Positions 31,828 to 43,075 of a stretch of DNA of 64,000 nucleotides are shown piece after piece. The notes under the pieces are model-generated. The model was given only the letters and a program-made list of their open reading frames with translations. It did no database searches and had not been told where the DNA came from. The stretch's first letter is position 1; the number at the start of each line of letters is the position of its first letter. The position numbers and the translations under genes are program-made. The stretch spans positions 2,867,001-2,931,000 of the forward strand of contig OX335656.1 in NCBI GenBank assembly GCA_946894095.1, in the 5' to 3' direction. The stretch is from Incurvaria masculella (taxonomy: Eukaryota; Arthropoda; Insecta; Lepidoptera; Incurvariidae).

Positions 31828-32210
31828 TTTTTTTTTATGTGACTGGACATGGATGGCTAATACCACGCCTTCTGCATGGTATTAGCCCAACACACCACAT
31901 GGGAACTAGGTGCCATGCCAGGACCTTCTTATATTGCACGGCTACATTGAACTGGATGGAAAACACGGACAATTTTCATTGCCGCTCCGACCATCGTTCA
32001 TCCAATGCGATGGTACCAACCCGGGCGGGATAAACCCTACCACCTAGTAAGTAAGGAAGGGGACCTACAGTTTAACGTGGAATCCGAACCACGGCCAGCC
32101 TCTCTCAACGGTCGAATGGTCACCCATCCAAGACCAGACCGGACCCAGCGTTGCTTAACTTCGGAGAGCGATCGCCGAAGTGCCGCGCCACTGGGCCATT
32201 GAGGCTGACA
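31828..32210 (-). mobile_element. Full-length SINE, 5S-head subfamily
   Basis: On the minus strand it begins CCTCAATGGCCCAGTGGCGC and continues with the 5S rRNA-like segment (ATCGCTCTCCGAAGTTAAGC, AACGCTGGGTCCGGTCTGG, TCTTGGATGGGTGACC). The shared body and CCAGTCACAT with an A-run follow. The segment corresponds to the A-box/IE/C-box promoter region of 5S rRNA genes. Its left end adjoins the 3' end of the LINE at 32215. Confidence 0.92.
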
Positions 32211-32214
32211 AAAT

Positions 32215-34040
32215 TGAGGACGAATAAATTAAATAAAATCATTAGATTATACAAAACAATTCAATCTAATAATGGCAATAGCTATTTACAATATGTAAAA
32301 AATTCATTAACCTTATAAAAAGGATTGTCAATTAATAATTCTTTTAGGCGAATCTTTAACGAATTCTTATGATGAATCGATCAGAAGTTATCAAGTAACA
32401 TTTCGTACAGTTTAGGTCCGATCACATCAGGATTTTTTTCCGACATTGCTAGCCTGTGAGATACTTGTCTTAGGCAGTGTGCATTTCGTGTTCTGTAGTT
32501 ATGACTGGAACCGTTTAATTCAAAGGAACCGATGTTGTCTCTTGCATGCATTATAACTTCAAATATATATAAGGTGTACACCGTTAGTATCTTTAAAGAC
32601 TTGAAGAAGTCTCTGCACGATGTTGTCTTCGATATACGAGCTAATACTCTTATTGCTCGCTTTTGTAATATTAGCACTCTCTCGAAGTCTGATGAATTTC
32701 CCCACAGGATAACTCCATATGACATTAGAGAGTGAACATAAGCATAGTAGGACTGTAACAAAGCTCCCTGACTAATCAAGCGACGCAACTCTCCGAGTTC
32801 GTAGATTCCCCGTGCCATTTTACCACAAAGCTGATCGACATGCAGTTTCCAATTCAATATTAAAGCTGGGGTCAATATTAAATCCCAAAAATGTTAAACA
32901 TGAAATATTCAATTCGCACGGACCACGATTACGACCAGAGAATACCATATAATTTGTTTTGGAGGTGTTTACTAAAAGTCCATTTGCTGCAAACCATTCT
33001 GAAATCGTTTTTATAACAGAGTTTAATCGTATTTCCAGTTCATGGTAGGATTTAGGGCATAGAATTATGCTAGTATCGTCAGCAAATAAAACGAAAACCC
33101 CATCAATTCTTACAAATGCTAAATCATTAATAAAAACTAAAAATAGCGTATTCCTTAATGCCGAGCCCTGAGGGATACCCATTTTTATGGATCCTGGCGA
33201 AGAACATTTTTTGTTACCCTTAATAGTGACCTCGGTGACCTGGGCGCGATCCAATAGAAATGACTGCAGTAATTGATGAGGCTTTCCAGTTATTCCGTAT
33301 TTGTTAAGGTTGCATAAGAGAAGGTTATGGTCAACGACGTCAAAAGCTTTTGACAAGTCACAAAATAGACCTGCAACCTTATAGCTCTTATCTATACATT
33401 TTATTATTTCACCTACTAACTTAAGCCCAGCTGTTTTGGTAGAGTGATCTTTTCGGCATGCGTGTTGATTCGGAGAAATAAAACTATTTTCCTCTAAATG
33501 TACCATTAATGAGTTAGATATAGCTGATTCTATAATTTTAGATAGCGTCGGCACTATGCTTATTGGTCTATAATTGTTAGGGTCGCATTTTTCACCGGTT
33601 CCTTTATATATTGGGCATACACGGGTCTGCTTAAGAACATACCATATAACATGATGTATATGCCTTCAGAAAATATTTGATTCACCAACGTGGAAATGTG
33701 AGGAGACAAAGTTTTTGAACAGTTGTATATCAATTCACCAGAGAGATCATTAATGTCGAGCGTACCCTTTTTTGATAGCTTGTCACTAATTAGCGTCCAT
33801 ATTTTCATGGGAGTCATAGTAGGAAGATTAAAGTTGTGACTGGTATCTAATATAAGTGTGTTGAGCATAAAAAAGACATTGCTTTGGTGGGTGAAGCTGG
33901 ATTCGATATTGTCAATTTACTGCCAATGTTGAGGAAGTAGAGGTACATATGATCAGCTATTTTACTTAGCGGGTCACACCCATCTGTGTTCACAAGTTTG
34001 TGAATACCATCCTTATGATTGATGACATTATGTTTATAAG
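32215..34040 (-). mobile_element. Jockey-like LINE fragment
   Basis: On the minus strand, pre-RT sequence (DPLSKIADHMYLYFLNIG near 33930-33985), RT and C-terminal remnant follow in order, then an AT-rich 3' UTR. There is no endonuclease, so the element is 5'-truncated near 34040. Frame changes near 33868, 33557 and 32850 make it a dead copy. Confidence 0.8.
32381..33868 (-). pseudogene. Jockey-like reverse transcriptase relic
   Basis: Three overlapping frames carry successive parts. 33868-33560 gives DINDLSGELIYNCSKTLSPH, the region before the RT palm. 33554-32820 gives MPTLSKIIESAISNSL, SPNQHACRKDHSTKTA, the catalytic Asp in GLFCDLSKAFDVVDHNLL, MGIPQGSALRNTLFLVFIND, and FADD at 33075-33086 followed by TSIILC. 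32875-32381 gives the C-terminal HNYRTRNAHCLRQVSHRLAM and KLYEMLLDNF. All RT core residues are visible, but at least two frameshifts separate the parts. Jockey-group identity is inferred from FADDTSI and the YRTRN C-terminus. Confidence 0.85.
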
Positions 34041-34136
34041 GCTAAACGACTTTACCGTCGCTGTTTATGATATGGCGCTCCCAATGACCAACCAATTAGG
34101 TTATACGCAAAGGCAGACGCTATACACGGTAAAAAA

Positions 34137-37100
34137 AGGTTGCTTGAATTAAGAAAATAAATATTGTCAGCATTTAATTCTTGGACTAAGACAACAATTT
34201 CTTAAGTTTACTCTATGAACTTGAACTAAAGTAATGAAAATTCGTAATGTAAGAATTTAATAGTGTCAAAAATATTTCTTGGATGAAGACAATTTATGTT
34301 AATCTAAGACTTGAGAATACTTCGAATTAAAAAAAGATAGTTTACTTAAACCAAGACATGTTAAACTCTTATTGCAACAATTCTCGATGTTAAATTGAGC
34401 ACACGTAAGTCTTAAAACTAAACAGTCGATAATATTCTTATTTTAAGAATATATTGTTGATGTAAATCATTAAATGTTATGTCAAAATTCAACATTGTTA
34501 TGGTAAAACAACGACATTCATGTTTTAAGAAATTAGATCTTAAATTAAAACCAACATGTTTCTTCCATTAAGCATACATTAACGTTATTCTAAATGACAA
34601 GAATCTCAAAATGAACTCTGCAAATGTTAATGTAAAACTGATTTAGTCAACGGAAATTGTTGTTAGAAAACATTCTTCAAGTTTTAATTCAAGCAAGAAT
34701 TTCTTAGTTCATAATGTTCAAATTCTTAAAGCAAACTATAATAGTGTTCATGTAAAACTGAAAGTCTTAGATTAAGATAAGGGCAATTCTCAAAAAAAGA
34801 ATCATGAATTTTTCATTGAAGAGACACTTTCTTCATTTGAAATATTTGGATTATTGAAATAAACTATGATAGTGTTTCTGCAAAACTGAAAGTCTTGGGT
34901 TAAGAAAAGTGATCTTCTCAAAAACAAATATCATAAATTTTCCATTCAAGAAATGCAGTCTTCATTTGAAATAATTTGATTCTTCAGATAAATTATGCTA
35001 GTGTTAATGCAAAACCTAAAGTCTTAGATTAAGACAATGGATTATGTGGAAAAAAGAATCATCACGTCTCAATTGAACAGACAATTTCTTCATTTGAAAT
35101 ATTTTGATTCTTCAAATAAATTATGATAGTCTTTATTTAAAACTGAAAGTCTTAGATTAAGATAAAGGATATTCTCAAAATAAGCATTATCGATTTTCTA
35201 TTGAAGAGAGATTTTCTTCATTTGAAATATTTGGATTCTTGAAATAAGTGTTGCTGCAAAACTGAAAGTCTTGGGTTGAGAAAAGTGATCTTCTCAAAAA
35301 AAAATATCATAAATTTTCCATTCAAGAAATGCAGTCATAATTTGAAATAATTCGATTCTTCAGATAAATTATGCTAGTGTTAATGCAAAACCTAAAGTCT
35401 TAGATTAAGACAATGGATCATGTGGAAAAAAGAATCATCATCTCTCAATTTAACAGACAATTTCTTCATTTGAAATATTTTGATTCTACAAATAAATTAT
35501 GATAGTCTTTATGTAAAACCGAAAGTCTTAGATTAAGATAAATGATATTCTCAAAAACAAGCATTATCAATTTTCCATTGAAGAGAGATTTTGTTCATTT
35601 GAAATATTTGGATTCTTGAAATAAGCTATGATAGTGTTGCTGCAAAACTGAAAGTCTTGAGTTAAGAAAAGTGATCTTCTCAAAAAAAATATCAAAAATT
35701 TTCCATTCAAGAAATGCAGTCATAATTTGAAATAATTCGATTCTTCAGATAAATTATGCTAGCGTTAATGCAAAACCTAAAGTCTTAGATTAAGACAATG
35801 GATTATGTGGAAAAAAGAATCATCATGTCTCAATTTAACAGACAATTTCTTCATTTGAAATATTTTGATTCTTCAAATAAATTATGATAGTCTTTATGTA
35901 AAACTGAAAGTCTTAGATTAAGATAAATGATATTCTCAAAAACAAGCATTATCAATTTTCCATTGAAGAGAGATTTTCTTCATTTGAAATATATAGATTC
36001 TTGAAATAAACTATGATAGTGTTTCTGCAAAACTAAAAGTCTTAGGTTAAGAAAAGGGTTCTTCTCAAAACAAAAATATCATATATTTTCCATTCAAGAA
36101 ATGTTGTCTTCATTTGAAATATTTAGATTCTTCGGATAAATTATGCTATTGTTAATGTAAAACCTAAAGTCTTAGATTAAGACAATGGATTATCTGGAAA
36201 AAAGAATAATCGAGTCTCAATTTAACAGACATTTTCTTCATTTGAAATATTTTGATTCTTCAAATAAATTTTGATAGTGTTTATGTGAAACTGAAAGTCT
36301 TAGATTAAGATAAAGGAAATTCTCAAAAACAAGCATTATCAATTTTCCATTGAAGGGAGATTTTCTTCATTTGAAATACTTAAATTGTTCAAATAAATTA
36401 TAAGAGTGTTTATATAAAGTATATTCTGATTAAGAAAAGAAGTCTTCTCGAAGTTTTAACCGTACCGAGTTTCTAGTATTTACATTCTTCTACTAAACTA
36501 AGCTCGTGTTTTAAAAGAATGGATTATCTCAAAAAAAAAGCTAGGATGGGTGTACTTAAAATACTGGTGTAGTCAAGCAAAACGATTTGATTCCAATGTA
36601 CATATAATTTTTTGGACGATCATCCATTACTTAATATTTTGGCTAATATCTATTTGTCCTCACGCCAATGTGATGAATCCAATTGGGTGATTATCTATAC
36701 TTGGATTTAGTAAGATAAAAACATTGGAAAGAAAAGTATATTTGTATCCAAAATTTAAATGACTAACATATTTGTACTTGTAAAAATCCATAGTTATTAG
36801 AATATCTGTTGTTAGATCACGACAAAGGATGTCATCGAAATATATATCATCATTCAAGAAAGTTTTTCGTTTGACAAAGCTGGATTTTTAAAATTAATGT
36901 TGGTAGCATTTATGTAAGTAAAACTGAATGTGTTGCATGCGATACATAATTATAAAATAAAAAAAATCAATTTCAAGTGTTCATTCAAGCAAGTGTTCGG
37001 TAGGACAAATTTAGATTACCTATTAACATGAACTATGCTAATGTTTACGTAAGCCTGAATATTTTAGATCGAATCAATTTTGAAAATAATAATGTTCAAG

Positions 37101-37330
37101 TTTTAACGTTCAAGAGAGATTTGCTTCCTTCTAAATAATTAGTTTCTTTAAATAAACTCCTTTAATGTTTCTCAAAGACTGAATGTCTTGAAATAAAACA
37201 ATTTATATAAAACAATCTTCAAGTTTTCATTCAAGACTGACTTTCTTAATTTTAAATATTGAGATTCTTATTTCAAGACTTCTAACTTTGATTTAAGATA
37301 ATGAATTCTTCAAGTCACGCCACCCTAACC
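34137..37330. repeat. Left satellite-like array
   Basis: AT-rich monomers of about 128 bp are built from AAAGTCTTAGATTAAG, TTTTCCATTGAAGAGAGA, TTCTTCATTTGAAATATTT and ATTCTTCAAATAAATTATGA. Copies in 34760-36420 are similar to each other. Those at both edges (34140-34750 and 36420-37330) are strongly diverged, the usual pattern of a satellite homogenised at its centre. A subperiod of about 30 bp based on TTCTT is visible. No coding frame. Confidence 0.85.
34764..36420. repeat. Trimeric higher-order repeat (~385 bp)
   Basis: Monomers are marked by their AAGTCTT phrase at about 34764, 34892, 35021, 35149, 35268, 35398, 35525, 35654, 35782, 35910, 36039, 36169 and 36297. They cycle through three types. 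A reads CTTAGATTAAGATAA, B reads CTTGGGTTAAGAAAAGTG, and C reads CCTAAAGTCTTAGATTAAGACAATGG. The order A-B-C is kept for four full rounds. The spacing of like monomers is 376-387 bp. One B monomer has a ~9-bp deletion before 35268. Confidence 0.85.
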
Positions 37331-37447
37331 GACCAATCAACGGCTAGGACTGGAACGGTAGAAAGACTGTTGTAAAATGCAAAACGACCTAAATGCAAAA
37401 CAAATAATTTTAAACGATCGAAACAGGATATTTCGTGTCCAGTGCCA

Positions 37448-37745
37448 ATATTAATTTCTCACTGGTCATGGATGGCTAATACCACACCAACTATCACGAT
37501 ATTAGCCCAACACAACTCTTGGGAACTAGGTGCCATTGCAGGATTTTCCTTTTATAGCACAACTATATTAAACTGAATGGAAAACACGGACAACATTCAT
37601 TGACGCGTCTATCATCGTTCAATCAATGCAATGGTACCAACTTGAGTGGGATTAGCTCTACCATCTTAGTGTGTTAGTATTAAAGGAGAACTACAGTAAA
37701 ACGTAGAATCAGAATCATTGGCTTCTTGCAAGGAAAAACATGCAG
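37448..37745 (-). mobile_element. SINE, probably 5S-head subfamily, degenerate
   Basis: CTGGTCATGGATGGCTAATA, CTTGGGAACTAGGTGCCAT, AAACTGAATGGAAAACACGG and AAAACGTAGAATCAGAATCA follow in SINE order. GGGAACTAGG is the 5S-subfamily form. The head is not readable. Confidence 0.8.
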
Positions 37746-37917
37746 TCGGCCCAATGGTATTATTATTGACGGATGATTACGGGAGAAGGGAATGTGGGAT
37801 AATTCCAAATTTTGGGTATACAGCAGGTGGCAAAAATGGTATAAACAATACCCACGAAAAGTATGTTTGGCTGGTTCGATTACAGCCTTGCAGTATGGTC
37901 GTAGTTATTTTTAAGAA

Positions 37918-38067
37918 AGAAAGAAAGAAATTCTTTATTGTGCAAATAACATTAAAAATAATACAAGAATACGATACAATACAAATACAGAACAATAAAA
38001 TCTAACAGAGCGAAACTTCACAAAGGCGGGCTTATCACTAAAAATGATTTCGTCTAGTCAACCTTTA
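37918..38067 (-). mobile_element. CR1-like LINE 3' end fragment
   Basis: An AAAG tandem tail is followed by TTCTTTATTGTGCA and CACAAAGGCGGGCTTATCAC. It matches the 3' UTR of the LINE at 2106-2536. Only about 150 bp is present. Confidence 0.8.
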
Positions 38068-39540
38068 AGTTCAAGTTATTTTTACTGGGCTCTTTCTTTA
38101 ATTAATGTCTCCTTGCTTCACGATCGATTATACACACATACATATCACATTTCTTGGTATAACCGACGTACCTGCTTAGTACGTAAAAGTATTACGTACG
38201 TAATACGTACGTTATTCAACCTAGGACCGGCTCTAGCGTCTGATACCAAATACGATTTTTGTGACTATGGCAATATGTTTGAAAGCTCAATCTTTGCAGT
38301 CAATATCCGTATTGCAGATGAAACGTTAAATAAATATATGTAGGTATAATCTTAAACACTATGTTAGTAGGAGGCATTGATTACGGAAGGAGGGACTGTA
38401 GGATAATTTCAAATGATGGGTATACAGAAGGTGGCAAATTTGGGGGAATTTTGCTGGTTCGAGTCCAGCCTTGCAGTATATTCATAAATTCATAATATAG
38501 TTATTTTTACAGGACTCTTTTTTAATGAATGTGTACTTGTTATACATACATATCACTTTCCTTTACAAAAAAGTAAAAATTTATCTAGTACTTGAGATAC
38601 CTAATATGTTTAAATTTCTTATTTCTTCAAGCATAAAATTATCCTAACGGTAGCGGCAAAGCCCTCAGACCTCTCTCTCATATTAGTTAGTCCCCTGTAC
38701 AATTTCACGATAAATATGATAATTCAAAACAAAAATTAAGCCAATTCTTCGGTGCGAAACTAGGTGAACTAATTGGTATTTACTTAAAGTGCGGCATGCG
38801 TAGTGGTTTGGCTCCGACAAGACCGACTATACTGGTAGTGCTAAGTGCAGCTTCCAACCAGTTTTTTTATGGACATCAATGGCTAATACCAAACCTATTG
38901 TCATAATATCTTATTTATAAGCGTGGCAAGATTTACCTGAATAAAATTGATGACACAGAAAATACCCTAATTTTAAAGCAAATAAAATTTAATGATAAGT
39001 GCCAATGTAAGCCATCTTGACACTTCTATCTACTAAGTAAGGCCGATACTTTTTTGAGTTCCGAAGTATACAATTTCGGAAAGGAAAAAAAGATACCCAC
39101 AGTCTTCGGCACAAAAAAACAACAGCCGTTAAACATTAAGCTATTATTTACAAAACAGTTTTTTTTTCTTAAAAAAAAAGTGGGAAGGACAGTATATTCA
39201 TATGTAACGAATTTGGCAAATTATTATGTAAAAACACAACGTTTCTATGCAAAAAACCAAAAATCTTCATGTAATGTAATCCGATGTACATTTTAGGTAG
39301 CAGACCGGTGTTATGCGGTAAACATAAGTAATCAAAAATAGACCAATACAATTTCAATTATTTAAAATGGGGACTTGTATCTTTTTACCAATTACGAAAA
39401 TGTATCCACGCGTACGCAAGCGTCGTCGCGCGCCCAATCCGCTCGCTCGCTCATTCACTCTTGATTCCTACCGCTCGAGGTACGTGATGGTTGTTGTTCG
39501 TTTTTTTATTTGGTGACGTGCTGAGAACTTACTTTATTCA
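38068..39540. other. Unassigned interior of the 8.9-kb element
   Basis: AT-rich sequence has a local echo of AATGATGGGTATACAGAAGG with TTTTGGGTATACAGCAGGTG (37801 versus 38409), indicating a diverged internal duplication. Positions 39395-39480 are GC-rich (CGTACGCAAGCGTCGTCGCG, CGCTCGCTCGCTCATTC), unlike their surroundings. This could be the promoter or first exon of the gene candidate at 39561, with a splice-like CTCGAG|GTACGTG at about 39480. Confidence 0.4.
38858..38905 (-). mobile_element. SINE tail fragment
   Basis: A T-run is followed by ATGGACATCAATGGCTAATA and a decayed remainder. Only the 3' tip of a SINE is present. Confidence 0.55.
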
Positions 39541-39560
39541 TCTATGGTGCAGCAGAAATA

Positions 39561-39980
39561 ATGTCTGACGATATTCCTACAATCATAACTACCATCGAAA
39601 GCTTACTGCAGTGCTGGGACGTTCCATCCGACAACATCCAAATGTTTATTGGTGAGTAATGTAGTATTATTGTACTTTCATGTCCAACATCACTTCAAGC
39701 ACAGCGTTCTTTAATAACTTACGATAGTTGACAGTATTTTGTTATCATTGGTATTGAAATGAAGATATGTCCACCTGGCCTTCTCTGCATGGCCCTTCGT
39801 ACATCTTTTTCCACACTCTGTCCCAGCACCAAACAATGTAGCAGAGATGTATTTTTTCTCAGAAAATACACAACTCATTATATTATTCTTTTTCTAGAAG
39901 CGACTGAAGAAGAAATAACCTGGCTTAACAAAAACAAGGAACCGTGGGACACGGTAATCTTCAAATGGAATCATGCTTGA
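39561..39980 (+). CDS. Putative two-exon gene, 57-aa product, function unknown
   Basis: Exon 1 (39561-39651) starts at ATG and ends in ATTG|GTGAGT, a near-ideal splice donor. Exon 2 (39898-39980) starts after a pyrimidine-rich TTCTTTTTCTAG| acceptor and stops at TGA (39978-39980). Joined, the frame stays open (91 + 83 nt, 58 codons including the stop). The product begins MSDDIPTIITTIESLLQCWD and ends VIFKWNHA. It is acidic and Trp-rich, with no signal peptide or membrane segment. I recognise no family. The leader AGCAG|CAGAAATAATG has a possible acceptor, so an upstream non-coding exon is conceivable. A donor-like TTG|GTAAGA near 40069 hints at a further exon. It may be a captured host gene fragment or a remnant of the element's own gene. 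Confidence 0.45.
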
Positions 39981-40079
39981 CATTGAGATCAACATAAATG
40001 GACTGACGGTGCACGTAGTTCGTGCAACAATTTCCCGCTCTTAATGATTTGATAAGCGACACCTTGGTAAGATTTTTTT

Positions 40080-40440
40080 TTATGTTTCCACTTGAGCAAG
40101 ACTTTTTTATTTAAGATATTTAGATCCTTACCTTAAACTCAGCGAGATTTTATGTAAAACTGTCAATGTGTGTGTGTAAAACTGTCAATACAACGAATAT
40201 TCTCAGTTTTAATGAAAATTCATGTTTTCATTCAACAATGACTTTCTTAGTTTGACATATTTCGATTCTTCAAATAAGAATGTCTAGCGTACATGTAAAA
40301 CTTAATATATTGCATCAAAAAAACGGATATTCTTTGAATAATGTTGTCTTTAAGCTTTCCTTTAAGTGAGGTTTTCTTCGCATGCATATTTAGATTCTAA
40401 AAATAAACTTTGCTTTACCTAGGTATGTGTGTGCTTACCA
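40080..40440. repeat. Diverged monomers of the left-type array
   Basis: TTCGATTCTTCAAATAAGAA, ATGTAAAACTTAATATATTG and TTCATTCAACAATGACTTTC resemble monomer parts of the 34-37 kb array in the same order and orientation. These are old outlying units beyond the gene candidate. Confidence 0.6.
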
Positions 40441-40920
40441 CGACAAGAAATGATATGCTAGAAACAATAATATGAAAAAATACGGTATTTAATATACGGT
40501 TCATAACAATCAATTACGATAATTTACATTTACGTGTGTTATAATTTTCAGATTAACTAGGATTTTGACGAATCTTCCCTGAAAAATCAGCACCTTTAAT
40601 TAATCGAGTAAACCAGGTGTATTTAAAAGCTGCGCTGCGGGCAATGCGGCTGATATAAAGGTATTTAGATTATAATCATTATTATTGTTATGGAAAACGG
40701 TAAAATTGTTTGCTTGAGCTATCTTCCCCATACATTTTGGAAATAATTTTAGAACCACTGCAGATTCACTTGTTATTTTGGTATTTAACACCATTCAGTC
40801 GATATTTATTGGCATACTTAGGTTTTTTAACCATAACTGCATTAAATTACGACAAAAACTACAAATATGCTACAACATTTCTTTTTGCTATAATTTGACG
40901 CCGGATACATTTTGTCAACT
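40441..40920. other. Unassigned interior of the 8.9-kb element
   Basis: AT-rich, with no recognised gene. Confidence 0.4.
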
Positions 40921-41235
40921 TTGGTAGCCCAATGGTGCGACGCCTTGCAATTCGATAAGCTGGGGAAGCACCTCTGAGCGCGGTTTGGTTCTGGATGGGT
41001 GACAATTTTCAACCGTTGAGGCTGGTCGTGGTTCGGATTCCACGTAAAATTATAGGGGACCTAACTCCTTACTAACTAAGAAATCCCGCCCGGGTTGGTA
41101 CCATCGCATTGATTTAACGAAAACACAATGAAAATTGTCCGTGTTTTCCATTGAGTTAAATAAAGCCGAGCAATATAAGGAAAGTCTGGCATCGCACCTA
41201 GTTCCCTTGTGGTGTGAGCAACGACAAGTCGCTAA
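40921..41235 (+). mobile_element. SINE, variant 5S-like head
   Basis: The head reads TTGGTAGCCCAATGGTGCGA, GATAAGCTGGGGAAGCACCT and GGTTCTGGATGGGTGACAA. It keeps the C-box-like GGATGGGTGAC but differs from the common 5S head. The same variant is at 60504. The body is degenerate with a short deletion, and the tail is lost. Confidence 0.8.
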
Positions 41236-41859
41236 CTTTAGCTCATGTAAAAACATAATCACTCCTAAAATGTTTAGTGTAAATTCATTATGTAAAAGAT
41301 TGTCATTACGAAAAGAAAATATATTTTTATGGTCAATGTATTAATTACATTCTGTGTAATATTTTTGGGATTTTCAATGTTTAAAATTATCTACAAATCA
41401 CTATACAATTAATGATTAATCATAGTTCTCACTCTTTTTCAGAATAGTGGAGATGTCGAAATCAAAAGGAAAAACACATTAACACATAAAAAAAGGCCCA
41501 GCAACTGTATAATCCTTAGAACATATCAAGCTACTTATTGTTGTTACATCAGATAAAAACATACCGATTCGTAATTGTTTGTTTTTAAAAATTTATTAGA
41601 TAATAAATATTGAAAACAATACAATCCTTATTTTATTATTTTACTTTAATAATTGTGAAATTCAGAAGATGTTAAATGTTCACAGGAAGCTGAATGTATG
41701 TTGAAAGAAAACAAAGTATGTAAGGGATGATGTTCATTAGACGTCAGGAAAAAATATTTTTCTTTCTTCTAATTAACATCTTTTCCGAAAGTATTAGCTT
41801 TGTTTTCTTTCAAGATTACATTCGGCTTGCTATGAACATCTTACATCTTGGTCTAAGAA
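41236..41859. other. Unassigned interior of the 8.9-kb element
   Basis: No gene is recognised. AT-rich sequence grades into the right array. Confidence 0.4.
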
Positions 41860-42670
41860 TTTCAAAATTTGAATCCAAGAAAAGATATTGGTACACCAAG
41901 AGAGCATTTACTTCAATCGAAGAAATATATATCTTGATTTAAAACCTTCATAATCTCGTCCTAAGAAACAATATTTGTATATCAAGAAAAGTATTAGCAT
42001 TGACTAAGAAATCATTTCCTTCATTTAAGGAACAAATATTTTGGTCTAAAAATTTAATCGATTTGTTCCAAGAAATTATATTATTACAACAAAAAAATCA
42101 TTAGCATTAACCAAGAAATATTTTTGTTAATTCAAGAAACAACTGTCTTGGTATAATAATTTTATAGTTTAAATTCAAGAAACGATATTGATAAACCGAA
42201 AAAAGTACTACGTCAAGACAAGATATCACTTGCTTTCTTGAAGAAACAAATGTCTTGGTCCAAGAATTGTACACTTTTAATCCAAGAAACGGTATTGTTC
42301 TACCAAGAAAAACATTAGCATTGGCTAAGAAATTATTTACTTCATTGAAAAAATATATGTATTGGACTAATAATGTTATAGTTTTAATTCAAGAAACGAT
42401 ATTCGTTCACCAAGAAAAGTATAGACATTGACCAAGAAACCATATTCTTAATTCAAGTAACAACAGTTTTGGTCTTAAAATGTTATAGTTTTCTTACAAG
42501 AAACGATATTGGTAGACCAAGAAAAGTGTTAGAATTTGCCAAGAAAATATTTACTTCATTGAAGAAAAAAAATACTTAGTCTAATAATATATAGTTTCGT
42601 TCGAAGAAACGATATTATTACACCGAGAAAAGTAGTGGTTAGGCCAAGAAAATATTTACTTGAGGCAACA
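41860..42670. repeat. Right satellite-like array (~107-bp period)
   Basis: Repeated phrases CAAGAAACGATATTGGTACA, CCAAGAAAAGTATTAGCATT, TTACTTCATTGAAGAAACAA and TGTCTTGGTCTAAGAATTTT recur. The ACGATATT phrase recurs near 41875, 41960, 42068, 42176, 42283, 42390, 42498 and 42602, giving a period close to 107 bp. AAGAA words recur every 25-30 bp, in opposite orientation to the TTCTT words of the left array. Diverged units continue to about 42974. Confidence 0.8.
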
Positions 42671-43075
42671 CAATGCTGTTTAATTTAAGTAATTAATTTG
42701 TTGCATATACTATTTATTTTCTTATAACAAGAATAATACATTTTCAACTAAGAAAAGTGGCAACTTAAATTAACGTTACGATAATCTTGATTTAAATACT
42801 TTAACAACTTAAAGCAAGAGACCAGCAAAATCTTATATCAAGTATATAATTTCTTGGAACAAAGTAACTATTTTAAGAATATAATTATTCTATTTTAAGA
42901 AAATATTTTGTTCCCGAATATGTGAATCACGCATTGCTTTGAATCAAAGCAATTTGCTTTATTTCAAGAAATTATTTTTTACCGTGTACCCGCTGAACGC
43001 CTAAGAACGTCCAGGCGAGGACCATAGGTGTTCGTTAGGTCTTGCCGCCCCCGCATATTGCTTTGTTACTCTCAA

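Larger units (their letters stand above)
34125..42986. mobile_element. 8.9-kb TIR-bounded element with internal satellite arrays
   Basis: The left end CACGGTAAAAAA (34125-34136) and right end TTTTTTACCGTG (42975-42986) are perfect 12-bp inverted repeats. Each is flanked by TA, a plausible 2-bp target duplication. The ends lead directly into AT-rich arrays: about 3.2 kb on the left and about 1.3 kb on the right. The right array reads roughly as the opposite orientation of the left edge (CTTGGACTAAGAC against GTCTTGGTCTAAG). The centre holds a small two-exon gene candidate plus later insertions (SINEs at 37448, 38858 and 40921, and a LINE 3' end at 37918). No transposase is recognised, so if mobile it was non-autonomous. 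Two independent array loci with chance end similarity is the alternative. Confidence 0.6.

Noticed and set aside
31785..32202. Open frames reading DGWLIPRLLHGI-type sequence, repeated at other SINE loci
   Set aside because: They are translations of the SINE body. The same frame recurs by descent of the repeat and is broken in most copies.
34137..37330. CRISPR-like array
   Set aside because: The DNA is eukaryotic and monomers of ~128 bp are contiguous without spacers. This is a satellite.
42987..43075. Longer target duplication for the 8.9-kb structure
   Set aside because: Beyond TA, the flanks (GGCAGACGC on the left, CCCGCTGAAC on the right) show no direct repeat.
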